The notes: a model not told the origin generated them from the letters alone. A stretch of 64,000 nt of DNA from Theocolax elegans (GCA_026168455.1 CM047431.1:60036910-60100909); one strand, 5' to 3'. Positions 23,827 to 36,622 are shown, counted from the first letter of the stretch. Program-made: numbers and translations.

Positions 23827-24454
23827 ATGAAGTTTAAATTATTTCTTCATAAAATAAATCATGGCCTCAAGATATTCAGCGATAGCACCCATGACGTGAT
23901 CGCTTGAATTATGCTATTGCCCAAGGGGCGTGTGCAATATCAAAAAATAGGCAGGCAACAATAAATAAACTAATCAGACGTCTCACACTCCGATCACTCA
24001 GATTTCAGACAAATATCGAATTATCATCGCCCTGTACCATATACTTCTTTCTTCTTATCATCTTCTTCACTCTTCAATCAATGAATAATTCACATTCATA
24101 CAACTCACTCATACTTGACATATAATCTTATTTTCCATAGTCTGCTATATAACATTTTTTTTTTTTATATTTTGTTCGTTTAATTCGCATATAATAAATT
24201 CAATAAAATAAACGTATATTTACAACTTATTGATCTTTTTTTTTTTTTTTTTTCAAATAACATTTTGTACTAACACTAAAATTTTAAAACATATCGCTGC
24301 ATTTATCTACCTTAAAAATAAATATAATAAACAAAACATCGTAATTTGTAAAGCAATAACATAATCAATAAAAATCATTATAAAATTCCTTAGTAACGAA
24401 TACCACCTAATAACTAGCTTAAGTTTATGAATATTTTCAATTTAATAAAACATT

Positions 24455-26224
24455 TCAATTCATAGAAGGGAGTCGTCGATAAAGCTTGAGATCTACTCGA
24501 TTGTAATGCCCAATGACTTTCATCGGATCATTAATATCCGTTAACTCATACGAATTTTCGTTAAATACCCGCGATACTGCGTACGGCCCATAATACACGT
24601 GAAAAAACTTCGAAATTTTCTTCGCTAATGCATCAGAGTGTTTGGGAATTCTAAGCAATACGAGATCATCGATTTCAAACGGACGACTTTTAGTGACCTT
24701 TTGCCGATCGCGCCTTTTCTCATTTGCCATCATAGTCCTCTCATTAGCGATTTCGATTTTGATCTCATGAGGCTCCGGCTCTTCGACCGGAAAGCGAATA
24801 AGCGATTTTATTTTACCTTTTGGGGATTTTCCGTAGTGAAGCTCGTATGGTGTATAACCCGTAATACAATGAGTAGACAAATTCAACCATTGCTCAATAG
24901 AATTTATGTACTTCGCCCAGTTAGTATGCTTATCCGAGCAGTAGGTGCGGAAAAACCTTCCCAATTCACGCATTGTTCGTTCCGCAGGATTGGACTGCGG
25001 GTGCCGGATTGAACAATAAACCGCATCGATCCCTTCTTGTTTTAAAAACTCGCGCCAATTTAAAGAAATAAATTGGGTACCATGATCACTTAGTATTCGC
25101 GACGGTTTACCAATCTTTTCAAAATATTCACGCATACGCCTTATACTCGCTGCAGTCGTAGCCCTTTTTAACGGAAATAACGTTACTAGTCGAGAAAAAA
25201 TATCAACTGCAACTAAAATGTATTCTACACCCGCTGTTGATCGCGGAATCGGACCGTAAAAATCAATCGCAATCATATCATTAGGTTTTGTCGAAACTAT
25301 TGGCAAATAGGGGCCAGCCGTGTTTTTATTCGCGGGTTTCACGCGCTGACATACATCGCAACATAAAACTAGACTTTTAACTTTTTTATGCATACCGGGC
25401 CACCAAAAATAATTATTCAACGCGCTATACGTTTTGTAAACGCCGACATGCCCAAAACGTTGATGAGCTTCGATTATTAATTTTTCCCTTATGCTTTTAG
25501 GTACCATTATTCGCCACTTTCGTTCGCGATCATTTTTATAGAATAAAATATCGTCAACAATCTCATAACGTCCTATAGATTCCCTGCTCGCTTCACCTCG
25601 GATCGTATTAAGAGCAGGATCTTCTTTCTGCAAATTACTAATATTTTTTAATTCTGGTATCCACGGATCAATTGCCATAATGTTCGCGATCATAGTTACA
25701 TCACGCCTTATATTGCTATTCGAAACAGACGATGTATCCTCACTAAAATTAATCGGCGACACTCGGCTAAAATAATCCGCCACGATATTTTCACTTCCTT
25801 TACAGTAAATAACATCGTACGAATAATTTTGTAATATTAAAAACCAACGCATTAGTCGTGATGTATAATACTTGGTTTTCAATAAAAATACTAAAGCCTC
25901 ATGGTCAGTGATTATACTAAATCTGCTTCCCAACAAATAATCTTGCAATTTAACAACTGCATAAACTATCGCCAAAAGTTCAATTTCGGTAGATGTATAG
26001 TTCTTTTCGTACACAGTCAAACATCGCGAAATCAACGAAATGATCAGCTGATTCCCGTCATTATCATACTGGAATAAAATCCCGCTAATACCCTGGGCAC
26101 TCGCGTCTGTTTGTAAACAAAAGGGTCTATCCGGCCTATAATGATTTAATAAGACGTGCTCTGAAAGTTTACTTTTAAGATTTTCAAACGCGACACTATT
26201 TTCCTTTGTCCAAGCAAATTTAAC
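24455..26224 (-). pseudogene. pol: pol, C-terminal part: RNase H and integrase
   Basis: This is the continuation of the RT frame after an in-frame TAA at 26225-26227. The frame is open from that stop to 24455. The RNase H part shows the TDAS, ELLA and TDHEAL motifs. Counting from the leucine at 26035 as residue 1, the integrase zinc domain is H191-x4-H196 ... C226-x2-C229, and the catalytic triad is D258, D317 and E352 with D,D-35-E spacing. The C-terminal region has a chromatin/DNA-binding-like YGPYAVSRV stretch. All catalytic residues are present. It would only be made by stop read-through in this copy. Confidence 0.9.
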
Positions 26225-27748
26225 TTAAAATCTGCGGTAATAGGTGCATACCCCAATAAAGCGCTGTAAATCTTTCAAAGTTCGCGGCTCGGGAATTTCG
26301 CGTATTGCGCGGACCCGCTCGGGATCGGGCTTGATACCTTCCGTCGATAATACGAATCCCAAGAAAGCGACTTCACGACGACAAAATCGAGCCTTCCCTA
26401 GCTTCAATGTTAAACCCGATTCTAAGATTTTCTGCCAAAACAATTTAAGATGTTCTAAGTGCTCAGCGAAACTTTTTGATCGAATCAACGCATCGTCGAC
26501 GTATAATATCAAAAATTTCATTTCGCTATTACTAAATAATGAATTTAACGCTCGTATAAAAACCGATCCTGCAATTTTAACTCCGAACGGCACGCGACAA
26601 AATTGATAGGTGCGACCATTTATCGTAAAGGCTGTATATTTTCGCGATTCAGGATGAAGATTAATCTGGAAATAGCCCTGAGTAAAATCAAAAATACTGA
26701 ATAAATTCGTCCCGTGATGCTCTTGCAATATCGTATCAATTAACGGGGGACCTTCCTGATCGCTTTCAATATACTTATTTAAATTTCGCGCGTCTAAGCA
26801 TAACCGAATCGATCCATCCTTTTTCGTTACCACTCGAACCGGATTACAGTAGGGACTATTGCCTTGTTCAATGATACCGCTGGCCATCATTCTATGTATT
26901 TCTTTTTCCACCAAATCACGGTATGCAATGGGAATCGGATAGGTCTGTTTAATTTTGGGGTTCGGTTCGGTTAATTTAAGTCTACATTCATAATTCCGCA
27001 ATAATCCGGGTTCTTCGGAAAAGACTTTACGATAATCTAAAACTAATTGCTTCAATTTAACCTTTTCGATGTTATTTAGTAAATCTACGCTCTGCAACAT
27101 GTCATCAATTTTTTGTTCAAAATTATCCGATGATCTGGTAATAATATGCTCGCTATCCCCCGCCTCAAGAAAAAACTCTTTTTCTTGAATCGCGGGACAC
27201 TCATCTAAACTCGATACTGACTCTACTGTTTTGATCATGGTAATGCTTTTGTAACATGCAGGCGCCTGCTCAGAGAAACTAATAATCGGTTCTTTTATCG
27301 TTGACTCACCTATTATCACTGTTTTATTCGAATAATCAATAATGACTTTATTTTCGTTAAGCCAATCCGATCCGATTATCACCTCGTAGCTAAGTTTTGG
27401 TACTACTAAAAATACGCTACTAAATACAAGTTTCTCAATGTTAAAAGTTATTAAGATTTGACGTTTTATTCTTTGCGAATGTTTACCGAACGCTCCTTTA
27501 ACAAACAAATTAGTAACCGGCAAAATTTTTACTCCCGTTGTATTTGAAATTAATTGAAACGCCGTTTCGGAAATACATGTTGCGTTGCTTCCCGAGTCAA
27601 GTAAACATTCAAATTTTACCTTATTAAATTCGCTTATTACGCGGGGACATCTCGGGTGTAATTTATGGTTGTTTTGATGTTCGCTTTGCGTACCTTCGAT
27701 ATCAAAAGCTAGGTCCTCCTTTCCAATTTCTGGAACGCAACTCGCCAT
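26225..27748 (-). pseudogene. pol: pol, N-terminal part: protease and reverse transcriptase
   Basis: 507 codons ending in TAA. The aspartic protease active site is DSGS at residues 51-54 with VIIGSDWL further on. The reverse transcriptase has LCLDARNLN, FDFTQGYFQI, VPFGV and the catalytic YVDD at residues 416-419, followed by LGFVLSTEG. The frame stops right after the YYRRF motif. In Ty3/gypsy proteins roughly 15-20 residues normally separate that motif from the FxWT motif of the RT/RNase H tether; here only the stop and two codons do. A small deletion that created the stop is therefore likely. The start is in a different frame from gag, 8 bases after its stop, so pol is presumably reached by frameshifting or reinitiation. 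Confidence 0.9.
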
Positions 27749-27756
27749 CGGACCTC

Positions 27757-28869
27757 TTATTGACGAGCTGAGGCACCGTTTTCCGACACGTTCTCCAATG
27801 CGTGAATTTCAGCCACCGTCCTTATCATGTCAAATTCTTCGCTTTGATCATTATTTTTACTTTCATTTCGCGGATTTTCATGAACATCTAGCACCGATAT
27901 TTTTTCGCGGTTTCTGTCTATGGTACCTCTGTTTTGCGAGTAGCTTCGGTTTTCATTACGCGGGTATGAATTTCGTTCACCGTTTTGCCTATCACGTTCC
28001 CCTCGATTATAATTATTACTGTTATTACGCGTGCCCGAATTTCGCCAGTCATTCTGCTGGTCCTTATATCGCGAGCTGTTTGAATCGCCACTCCTCCCAT
28101 TTTCGTGACGATTATAATACTGCGGATGCCCGTATTCTCGCGACGACTGATTTGCGTTTATTCGCAATCCACGTACCTCTCTGCTATCCGACGTTCCTCT
28201 TGCGCGTGTCTCGTCAATATGTGCGAGCGCTCTCACGACACTTTGCGTCGAATTTAAATCTATCCCGGTAAATGCTAACTGAACTTCTGCAGGCAACTGA
28301 GAGATAATCGTTTTGTTTATTTTGTATCCCGTTAACGGCGGGTGAAATTTACTAGCCTCACCGGATCTAGCATAGTAATAATTTAAGATACTACCGTCGA
28401 CGTATTTCTTTAATTTCCAACACTCTTTTGCACGATCTTGAACCTCTTCGGACAGAAATTCGTTCACAAACTTACACCTAAAATCTTCAAGATTCACTAA
28501 ACCATGGCGTATCGCATTAAACCATACGCGAGCACGATCCTTCAACGAGTTAAGTATTATTTTTGATTGTAACATTTCCGGGATTCTTTTAATAAATATA
28601 TATTGATGAATATCTCTCAGATATTCATGCGCGTCTTCGTTAAAGTGTCCCGAAAAATTGGGCAAAACAATTTCATTACGCAAACTTCTCGACCACTCAC
28701 CTTCTTGATTACGCTGCATGGTTTGAAGCATGTTGGCCATTTGACGTGTTAGGGACCGCATTTCTAGCTCCATGCTTTCTACTTTCATGTTTAGACGCTG
28801 TATTTCGAACTCAAAGCCGTGCTCAGGTGGTACTCCCCACAAGTCAGGAAGTGATCCTCTCCTCGCCAT
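27757..28869 (-). CDS. gag: gag polyprotein of the Ty3/gypsy element
   Basis: 370 codons from ATG at 28869 (MARRGSLPDL). The frame is open upstream to 28935, but that extension lies in the leader. A coiled-coil-like N-terminal stretch (LNMKVESMELEMRSLTRQM) precedes a capsid-like region with the retrotransposon-gag pattern F-G-H...A..W...LK..AR.WF. The C-terminal third is Asn/Arg/Ser/Gly-rich and basic and lacks a CCHC zinc knuckle. Its role would be assembly of the virus-like particle and RNA packaging. It looks intact. Confidence 0.85.
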   Translation of the reverse strand: MARRGSLPDLWGVPPEHGFEFEIQRLNMKVESMELEMRSLTRQMANMLQTMQRNQEGEWSRSLRNEIVLPNFSGHFNEDAHEYLRDIHQYIFIKRIPEMLQSKIILNSLKDRARVWFNAIRHGLVNLEDFRCKFVNEFLSEEVQDRAKECWKLKKYVDGSILNYYYARSGEASKFHPPLTGYKINKTIISQLPAEVQLAFTGIDLNSTQSVVRALAHIDETRARGTSDSREVRGLRINANQSSREYGHPQYYNRHENGRSGDSNSSRYKDQQNDWRNSGTRNNSNNYNRGERDRQNGERNSYPRNENRSYSQNRGTIDRNREKISVLDVHENPRNESKNNDQSEEFDMIRTVAEIHALENVSENGASARQ

Positions 28870-28944
28870 TTTAGTTTTATTAATCCGTAGGTTATATAAT
28901 AAAATTACAATTAGATGACTAATAAATATATACAAATATGTTCG

Positions 28945-28962
28945 CCCACTCGTTGGTCGCCA
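28945..28962 (-). promoter_or_regulatory. Primer-binding site of the Ty3/gypsy element
   Basis: The minus strand reads TGGCGACCAACGAGTGGG, two bases after the 5' LTR. Position and TGG start fit a tRNA primer site; I do not assign the tRNA. Confidence 0.6.
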
Positions 28963-28964
28963 AT

Positions 28965-29527
28965 TATAAAGAAATTTTCATTATGAAAATTTAAAGTTTT
29001 TAAATCTAATATGATTCGGGCGTGGATTAATAAAATAACAAATCAATATAATTTAAATATCATTGATCAATTAAATAAATCTCTATTTTACTTTTGAACT
29101 ATTAAACTAAATATACATATAAATGGTGCCGGCACATTACCATTCTCTCTTTCACTCTCTCACACGCACACGGATTCCCACGGCGGTCGAGACCTCGTTG
29201 ACTGTTGAAAAAATCAAATTATTGAGCGGCGTCCCGCTATCCCTCCAATTTATACTGGGAGATAATTCTTCAATCACCGATGACGGTGACGACGACCTCG
29301 GCGATGATTTCGCCGGTGTCCACCTCTTACGCCTATAGATCGTAAGCGGAGAGGTTGAGGCCCGCTTGGCCCAACGCTCGAGCGAAGAGTGATCGACGTG
29401 GCTCGATCGACGGCTCGACTCACCGCCGATGAACGTCTTCTTAATCCCATTTACTAAATTCGCCGAATTTGCATCAACTATTGTCAAACGGACGTATTTG
29501 GTGTAACTGGCTGCTGATATCATTATA
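28965..29527 (-). mobile_element. 5' LTR of the Ty3/gypsy element
   Basis: 563 bp, matching 23247-23809. The ORFs on both strands inside each LTR (for example 29152-29547) are by-products of GC-rich LTR sequence. Confidence 0.9.
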
Positions 29528-29531
29528 CTGT

Positions 29532-30116
29532 CGACGTTTAACACCACTCGTGTTCACTTCTTTTGATTAAAATATTTTGAGGAAATCCACGTAATGTTCA
29601 ACAAAAGAAAATTTTTTATGTCAATATTTAAATTCGGTTGCTATATAAATATAATGCATGTACCTAACATATACCGTTGTATCTGAAGATTATTAAATCT
29701 TAACAATAACTGGTCGCGAATTTACATAAAAACGTATATATTAAAAGTGCTGAGGATATTCTACGAATCTTTCTTAGAAAGTAAAACAAAACCCGCTTGA
29801 TATTAAAGTAATTAATATGATACGGAAAGCAAAGTATATATTAATAATATTAAGACGCATATATATGCACATACTAAACAAAATTTAATAAAAGAAAGAG
29901 AAAAAATGCTCTTTTTGCAGGTTTGTATTAACAAAAGTATCGAAAGAAATAGTTATTCAAAAAATAAATAAGAATCCATGATTTTAAGAAATTATGTTAC
30001 ATTGTATAACTCTAATCTCAAATATACATTGATATACAATTTTGCGTATTGCGGTGCACTTTATTTAGATGATTCTAGTCCAAATGTAACGTGATTACTT
30101 TCTTAAAACATCACGA
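29532..30116. other. AT-rich sequence, no gene seen
   Basis: Unique flank of the gypsy insertion. No ORF or repeat recognised. Confidence 0.5.
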
Positions 30117-30210
30117 TTGACGTTCGTTGTGAAAAAAGGCGTTCTTGCTCAACGAACGACTATTGCGCTTGAAAATGATGAATATAGAAAACATATGCTT
30201 AGGGTAGCAA

Positions 30211-30872
30211 GTATGACGGTAACGATGCAGCGAGATTCGCCACTACAAAAATCACCACCGACGCGCGCAATATGTCGAACGAGTTTCTCCCAAATAGTTT
30301 TAATAACGGTTGTTTACCGGTATACGAAACCGAAATTGAAATTTTGCGGAATTACCCTCTAATTACCGATAACGACTGTATCTGACGACATTGAACTAAG
30401 AATCAACGAAGTGAGCATACAAGCAGATAGTGTCGGTGCAAACATTGTCGATACTGATACATTTTCGAATGTTGACGTCGAAACAACATCAGACGATTTT
30501 CAATTGATTGTTGAATCTGTAATAATCGAAACAAGTAATTGGAGTGAAAATAATTCTAACATCTCACTCATTGACATAAAAAATGAAAAAAGTGACGAAG
30601 ACTGCAATTTGGTTTTAAGGGATTTACGGAATCTGAATCCATTGCTTCACCATGCTTTGTCGAAATTATAAACTTGTTGCACGAGGAAACAGAAAAACCT
30701 AGTCTAGTTATTCCGCCAAAAAAATATAACTCGGAAAGATTCGTGTGAGTTTTGTAATCGACGATATTACAGACAATCAAAACTGCAGATGCAGTGGTTT
30801 AATTGTCATAGATGTCGAGGTTGGGTGTGTCCAGCACGTCAAAGTAATTTGAAGTGTGTCTGTCAGCTTTGT
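30211..30872 (+). pseudogene. Decayed coding region with PHD-like Cys cluster, transposase-like
   Basis: Several overlapping frames read as coherent protein in sequence: about 30211-30368, then 30386-30671 (acidic, Ser/Asn/Asp-rich), then 30729-30872. At least two frameshifts separate them. The last block ends CQLC-stop and has the pattern C-x2-C-x18-C-x2-C-x4-C-x9-C-x-C-x2-C with W residues near the second pair. Such PHD-like clusters occur at the C-terminus of some insect pogo/Tigger-like DDE transposases. No DDE core or terminal repeats are visible, so the assignment is tentative. Confidence 0.35.
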
Positions 30873-33062
30873 TAAAAACGTTAGATGATGCAATGAGTAA
30901 GCAATCTGTGCTTCGCTGAAATGTGTATTGACGGTGTTTTAACAAAAAATGCAACATCTACATTGTTCATCCTGCCTAGTGTTCCAGTGAAATGCATCGG
31001 ACAGTTTCACAGCATCTTTCATCGCGGTACAATGTTTTTATGTGGGTGTACTATCCCACAAAAAAAATTTAAAAACAATTGCATTGGACGCAATTTTTAA
31101 AATGTATAATATCAGTGGTACGCGAGGAAGGGACGAAATTATGAAAAAAATAAAATCAGTGAGTAAATGGGAACTTGATATCAGCGTCTACTATACCTTT
31201 ACAAACAAAGTTAGAAAAAAATCGTGCTACGAGACGCCGATTTTTTAAAAAGAACGCTTCTCTCAAAGAGGTTGTTTGTGACTTTAGAAATTAAAAATAA
31301 AAACAACAATTTTAAAATATTGGTGCCGAAAAGATTCCGAAGACTTTTGTTTCATGAAAGGATGTATTCGGGTGGAATATAAAAACGGTTTCATTGTCAA
31401 ACTTAAATAATTTTGATTATATAAAAAGAATTAATAGACAATTAAACGAACGGTTGTGTGCAGAAGAATACGCAATTAAAATACTCGAGGTTCTACGAAC
31501 TAGGCTTGTAGTTTTCATGTACCGATAAACTTGATCGGTGAAATTCCATCTCTCGGCTAATTACTCGTGTAAAAATTTTTCAATTAATTTATTATCTTTT
31601 CATCCGCATAGGTCGATTCCTTATTATAAGAAATACACGTGTATCAAAAATCATCGTGATTGGACAATATTTACGTTTATCGATACTTATTGAACAAAAC
31701 CAATAATCTACCGATCGAGGTAATATTTGGAATGAAATCTCGTAGCATTGCCCGAATTCCAAATATTGCTTCAAATAATCAATGGGACCAATATTAATAA
31801 TAATTTTTTGGTGTACTGGTGAGTCACCATCATGTATCATAAGTGTCTCGGTGGGTCATCACTTTGCTCACTATAAACAGTCCACGTTTCTTCCTTCTCG
31901 ACAGGGGTCAAGATCGGTCATTTTTTGACTGTCCATGGTGGTCACATAACTAATCCCAACTAAATACCACAACTCAACTCATGCATAAGCCGACGACTCA
32001 TTTGCACCACAATATCCACACACACGCTCATTACACTCTTTTAATCCAACTCAAGTACAGTTACCTGGCCAGTACAATCCGGCCAATCGCTGCCATAAAT
32101 CCAATTACGACAAATACTGCCCGACTGGGGAATGCTAACCGAGAAGCCCTACAGCAATTAATTGTTCGAGAAAATACTACTAATCAAGTGTGACAAGTGT
32201 GACAATAAGATAAGAAAATAAGAAGCTCCTGAGCTGAGAACCGTTCCGCATTAAACTAATAATAGCTGGAAAAATAAAAGAAGCCGGATCATAAAATTTA
32301 TGTTTGGGCTAACTCATTCATAAGATCATCAAGTCCGCAGTGAACGGGCGGGATCTTTAAGCGAAGCCGTACGCATAGCGGTAGACTTTGAATGCAAACA
32401 AAGAGCACGCAGAAATTCTTTTTGCAAGAGGGAACAGATTCATCGCAATTTACTACTACTCAACGTCCATCAGCAAACACGTCCACAATAATGAAAATGC
32501 TATCCAAGACATTATGGGATGAAAAATGTACCTATTGCCAACTCTATTGGCAAAGGGAGAAGAACCGTACAGGAACGATCGGGTAGACACTTGCGAGCAG
32601 AACATACGAGCAGACGGTTCCTACCTTCAAGGAGCAATAAAGGAAAGATTAAACCGATTCTTGCATCGCTCATACCTAACTACAACGTAAAATTTTTTAA
32701 ATAAATTTATCAAAATATATAAGTATATCATAAAGTTTTGATGGAATATATATAATAAATGCTGCACTATTCAATTTGAATACCCCTAGTACAAATTTGT
32801 CGATTTTTAATAGTTTGGGGTTAAAAACTACTACTTGATAACTTATAAATAGGCATTTTTCGCCCTTTTTTTAAAAATATCTAGTTTATACCTGAAAAAT
32901 AGATTCAATACTTTGCAATTATATTCAAGATATTAAAATATATAAGTATAACTACAGGAAAACTGCAAGAAAAACCACCGAATGATAAAATCATGCCAAC
33001 GACATTAATGAATTTAGAATTATTTAGAGGCATTCTACCAGCGATTTATACAAGTAATATAT
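30873..33062. other. Unexplained AT-rich stretch, possible further decayed coding DNA
   Basis: 30900-31380 retains short coherent frames (such as 31042-31248) that may belong to the same decayed element. 31.6-33.06 kb has only short ORFs without motifs. Confidence 0.35.
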
Positions 33063-33445
33063 TGTCACGTACGATCACAGGTGAACCTAGATCGACGTAC
33101 ATTGAACCGCATCGCATTCCACAGCGAACCCTTTCGCAATCGAACGTACCGCTCGGAAATCGCGAGTAAGCGCGCATCAGCAAAAGCCTCGCGCGCGGAA
33201 CGCTCAAAATCGCCACCTTGCACTACGTACACAATCCATAAACTCCCACCCGCGAGAATCGCGAGATATAACTAGATCAATTATCGACACATCAAATTAA
33301 CGAGTAAGGAATCATTCGTACCTAAAAAAGAAACTGATTATCTTTCGACAAGAGCGGTCGCTTCCGATCCTTCACTAGTGCTTGTGTTTAATTACGTAGC
33401 CAACCGCAATCCTTACTCACACACACACACTCACTGTACGTGACA
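33063..33445. mobile_element. Solo LTR, family B, TSD ATAT
   Basis: Begins TGTCACGTACGATCACAGG and ends CACTGTACGTGACA, flanked by ATAT on both sides. Copies with independent target duplications lie at 36096-36461 and 55423-55787. The ACGT-rich ends are inverted repeats of one another. Confidence 0.85.
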
Positions 33446-34401
33446 ATATATACTCAACTCTATGTGAAAATGCAGTGTTTATATAAATTAATACTCCATT
33501 TTCACGCGGAGCTGCACATTATTCAATTATCGTGTGCGAAAAAGTAGATTTTGTTGAATAAATGTAAAATTAACTTTGAACGGTAAAGGTAACAGTTAGG
33601 TACACCACCCTGTTAAGTCAATTTCATATATAATTGTTTATCCGTGTGTATCCGTTCGTAATGCGTCTACCAATAGAATTTTTATATTATCGCGTATTTT
33701 AAAATTTGTAAAAATCGCGTCAATTCAATCTTACCTTTCAATCTGAAGCATGTAAATTTTTAAATTAAACAAAAAATAAGCAAATTTCTATGTACACCAT
33801 TCCCGTTAAAAAAATTAAAAACACAAATTATCCGGGGGTAACGTTGTCGCAAGAATCCACCAAACAACTAGAAATCGGGTAAAACAGAAGGAAAAAAAAG
33901 TACACTAAAACAACGGAATTCCGTATCTTGGCGAGTCTTTGATCCCTCATTCTATACGTATATAGGTATACAACATTTTTCCCCCGCACGATTACGCGTA
34001 TGCAACTGTACGATTAGCTCGTTATTCCGATTCTTTGTCGTCGCCAAAGAGTCCCACAAAGCAGTTCTGATGCAGTTTCCTCCTCCGTGAATTTCGTCTC
34101 GTTTTTTTTTCTCTCCCCCCGTGCACAACCCTCCTACTCCTCCTTCTCTTCCTCCACCATCGTATATCTCTTTTATTTATCTCTTTCTCGTGGTTGTGTT
34201 GCTGCACGGTGCGGGTGGGTAGATACACTGTGCAGGAAACTTTGCTCCGCGATATATTTCGAGATTTCGCGGACGGAAAGAGGCGCTTTGTCGTTTGTGG
34301 TTGAGCGAGTGTCTTTGCCAAGCTTTACATTATGACGGATTACAAATGTTTTATCTTGCCGGAGAGTACCTGATAATCAAAGCTTATAAGAATGCGCTTT
34401 A

Positions 34402-34432
<31 letters not shown>

Positions 34433-35689
34433 GTTTATCTTTCTGTTATATGCCCACATATAATATATATGTAATGCATATAACTATTTAAGGTATTATT
34501 GTAAAAGTTTGATTATTCGGTGTTTTAAAAAATAAATAATAAAATATTCGAGAGCAAAACTAAATAAATACACTGACGGTACATGAAATAGAAAAGCTAC
34601 CTGCGATTAGCAACGCCGAGTATCGTTAGTGCAAGCGAAGCACTCTCTCCCCCTGTGACGTCAATATCATTAACTAGGGAAGGTGCATTACAGAGTGGCC
34701 ACTTTTGATTTTTGTGAGCGTGGGTGTGTCACTCTGCGTCCAGCAGTCAAATAAGTAACAATCGGAATAATTACAAACTATCCATTTGAATTTTATTTTC
34801 ATTCACAAATCCGATTTCTACCCGGGTTTCAAGGTAAGAATTATATTTCATAATATAAAATGAAATATTTACTTTAAAATATAAATACATAAAAAAAATT
34901 TTTGGGAGATTTAAAAGTAAGAAATTTTGAATAGTTTGGTCTCAATAAAATTTGCAAAACTAATTATTTTGTATTAGTTTCGTGAATTATATTCTGTATA
35001 GAATATTCGATTACGAACAATATCTCACATTGTTTTAAATAAATAAGTAATTATTTGATGTATATAACAATTTCTTTTCTTTTTATATTTAATATTCGTT
35101 GCATATACTCCGATTTTTTATGTTACAGACATTTTTGGTATTTATAATATTTATATTTGCCGTTTATACTTAAGTTTAACTACTAGTTTAATACCGAAAA
35201 AAGATTAGGAGCAAGCTGATGTGATTAATGGTAATTTTTTTTATTTATTTATTCAATTTGAACATTAAATGATTAATAACAATGAATGTAATGAAAATAA
35301 AAATGTATTAAATGTTAAATAAATCAGTTTTGTAAAATAAAAAGGAAAAGAAGAACAATAATGAAATAGGTACCAAAGGAAACAGTATTTGATAAAATAG
35401 AAAATATGGTAGAAGAAAATAGTAAAAAATTAAAGTGATTGGAGTAACACAAAAGAATTTTCAATAAAATAACAACATTTGAAAGTCATACGATGATCTT
35501 AATAACATTGAGAAATACAGGGTAAGTACCATACAAAAATTATATTTATTACATATGAAGATTATTTATATATAGGATGAGGAATAAAGCCAAAATATGT
35601 AATAAACAAAATATGTTAAATTGAAGTAGATAAAAATATGTTAATGAAAGTATGTCTATAGTACTATTATTGAAAAATATGAAATATAT
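33446..35689. other. Sequence without recognised gene; CT microsatellite
   Basis: A CpG-richer block at 34020-34340 has a 99-codon minus-strand frame of low-complexity Arg/Lys/Ser composition; not called. A CT microsatellite lies at 34403-34430. The rest is AT-rich except for the LTR-promoter-like block at 34640-34850. Confidence 0.4.
34640..34850 (+). mobile_element. Possible diverged relative of the 1-kb LTR promoter block
   Basis: Shares with the LTRs at 44447, 48370 and 61408 a GCACTCTCYCCCCY block, a perfect CRE-type TGACGTCA (34656-34663), an AGGTGCATT motif and a downstream AAGGTAAG donor-like site. The remainder cannot be aligned by eye. Confidence 0.35.
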
Positions 35690-35950
35690 TGTTACGTTAC
35701 TCGCGAGCAGTTTTTCACAAAAATACAAAACTGCACGTAAGCATTCCGGGCAGTCTAGACAACCGCCATGACTTATCATTTCCAGACTCATCTTCCGTGG
35801 GAACGGCTACAGTTGCTACGCCGTCGACGACTGATCTAACCATCAGTCGAGTGTCACCTCTTTAATCTCGTCTTTAATTTAGCACACCAACGTGCTCTTT
35901 GCCCAATTATAATAATTCTATTACAACGACCAAATTCAAACGCCGTAACA
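35690..35950. mobile_element. Solo LTR-like segment
   Basis: Begins TGTTACGTTACTCGCG and ends CAAACGCCGTAACA. Flanks are ATAT on the left and GTAT on the right, a one-base-imperfect target duplication. Confidence 0.6.
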
Positions 35951-36095
35951 GTATAAAATACAATAAAAAATCTACTAGGTCTATCGTCATATTATCAATG
36001 TTCTACATAGGGTTATGTAAAATCGGTCGAATTTTAATAATAATTTAAGAAATTAGAAAAGGGTATAGGATTAATAAACTTTTTACACTGAAGCT

Positions 36096-36461
36096 TGTCA
36101 CGTACGATCATAGGTAAACCTAGATCGACGTACATTGAACCGCGATCCCTTTCGCAATCGTACGTACCGTTCGGAAATCGCGAGCAAGCGCGCATCAGCA
36201 AAAGCCTCGCGCGCGGAACGCTCAAAATCGCCACCTTGCACTACGTACACAAATTATAAACTCCCACCCGCGAGAATCTGATATATAAACTAGGTCAATT
36301 ATTGACACACAAAAATCAACAAGTAAGGAATCATCCGCACCTCAAACAGAAACCAATTATCTCGCGACAAGAGCGGTTGATTCCGATCCTTCAATAGTGC
36401 TTGCATTTAAATACGCAGCCAACCGCAATCTCACCCACACACACACTCACTGTACGTGACA
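36096..36461. mobile_element. Solo LTR, family B, TSD AGCT
   Basis: Same family as 33063-33445 and 55423-55787, with an internal deletion after ATTGAACCGC. Flanked by an exact AGCT duplication (36092-36095, 36462-36465). Confidence 0.85.
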
Positions 36462-36489
36462 AGCTATAGCGAAGTTTCAACCTAACGCA

Positions 36490-36622
36490 TACCTATACGA
36501 AGATCCAGCCTGGAGAAAAGTATATCAGTTACCTGACTCTTTACGCTGAACTCGCTGATCTTTGGATTCGACGAGTCGTGGTATCCACAAAACGAAATAC
36601 ACGTTACCGTTCAAACGTAACA
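36490..36622. mobile_element. 3' fragment of a family C LTR
   Basis: Matches the last ~130 bases of the LTR at 51721-52220: GATCCAGCCTGGAGAA, CTTTGGATTCGACGAG and the end CGTTCAAACGTAACA. The 5' part is absent. Confidence 0.65.

Larger units (their letters stand above)
23247..29527 (-). mobile_element. Ty3/gypsy LTR retrotransposon, nearly complete
   Basis: A 6.28-kb element on the minus strand: 5' LTR 28965-29527, PBS, gag, pol (protease, RT, RNase H, integrase), purine tract, 3' LTR 23247-23809. Both LTRs are 563 bp and I see no differences on reading. The target duplication is CTGT (23243-23246, 29528-29531). There is no env frame: 646 bp separate the pol stop from the 3' LTR and are AT-rich. 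Domain order PR-RT-RH-IN places it in Ty3/gypsy rather than copia. Identical LTRs imply recent insertion, although pol is broken. Confidence 0.95.

Noticed and set aside
27798..28271. 157-codon plus-strand ORF
   Set aside because: It is the antisense shadow of gypsy gag.
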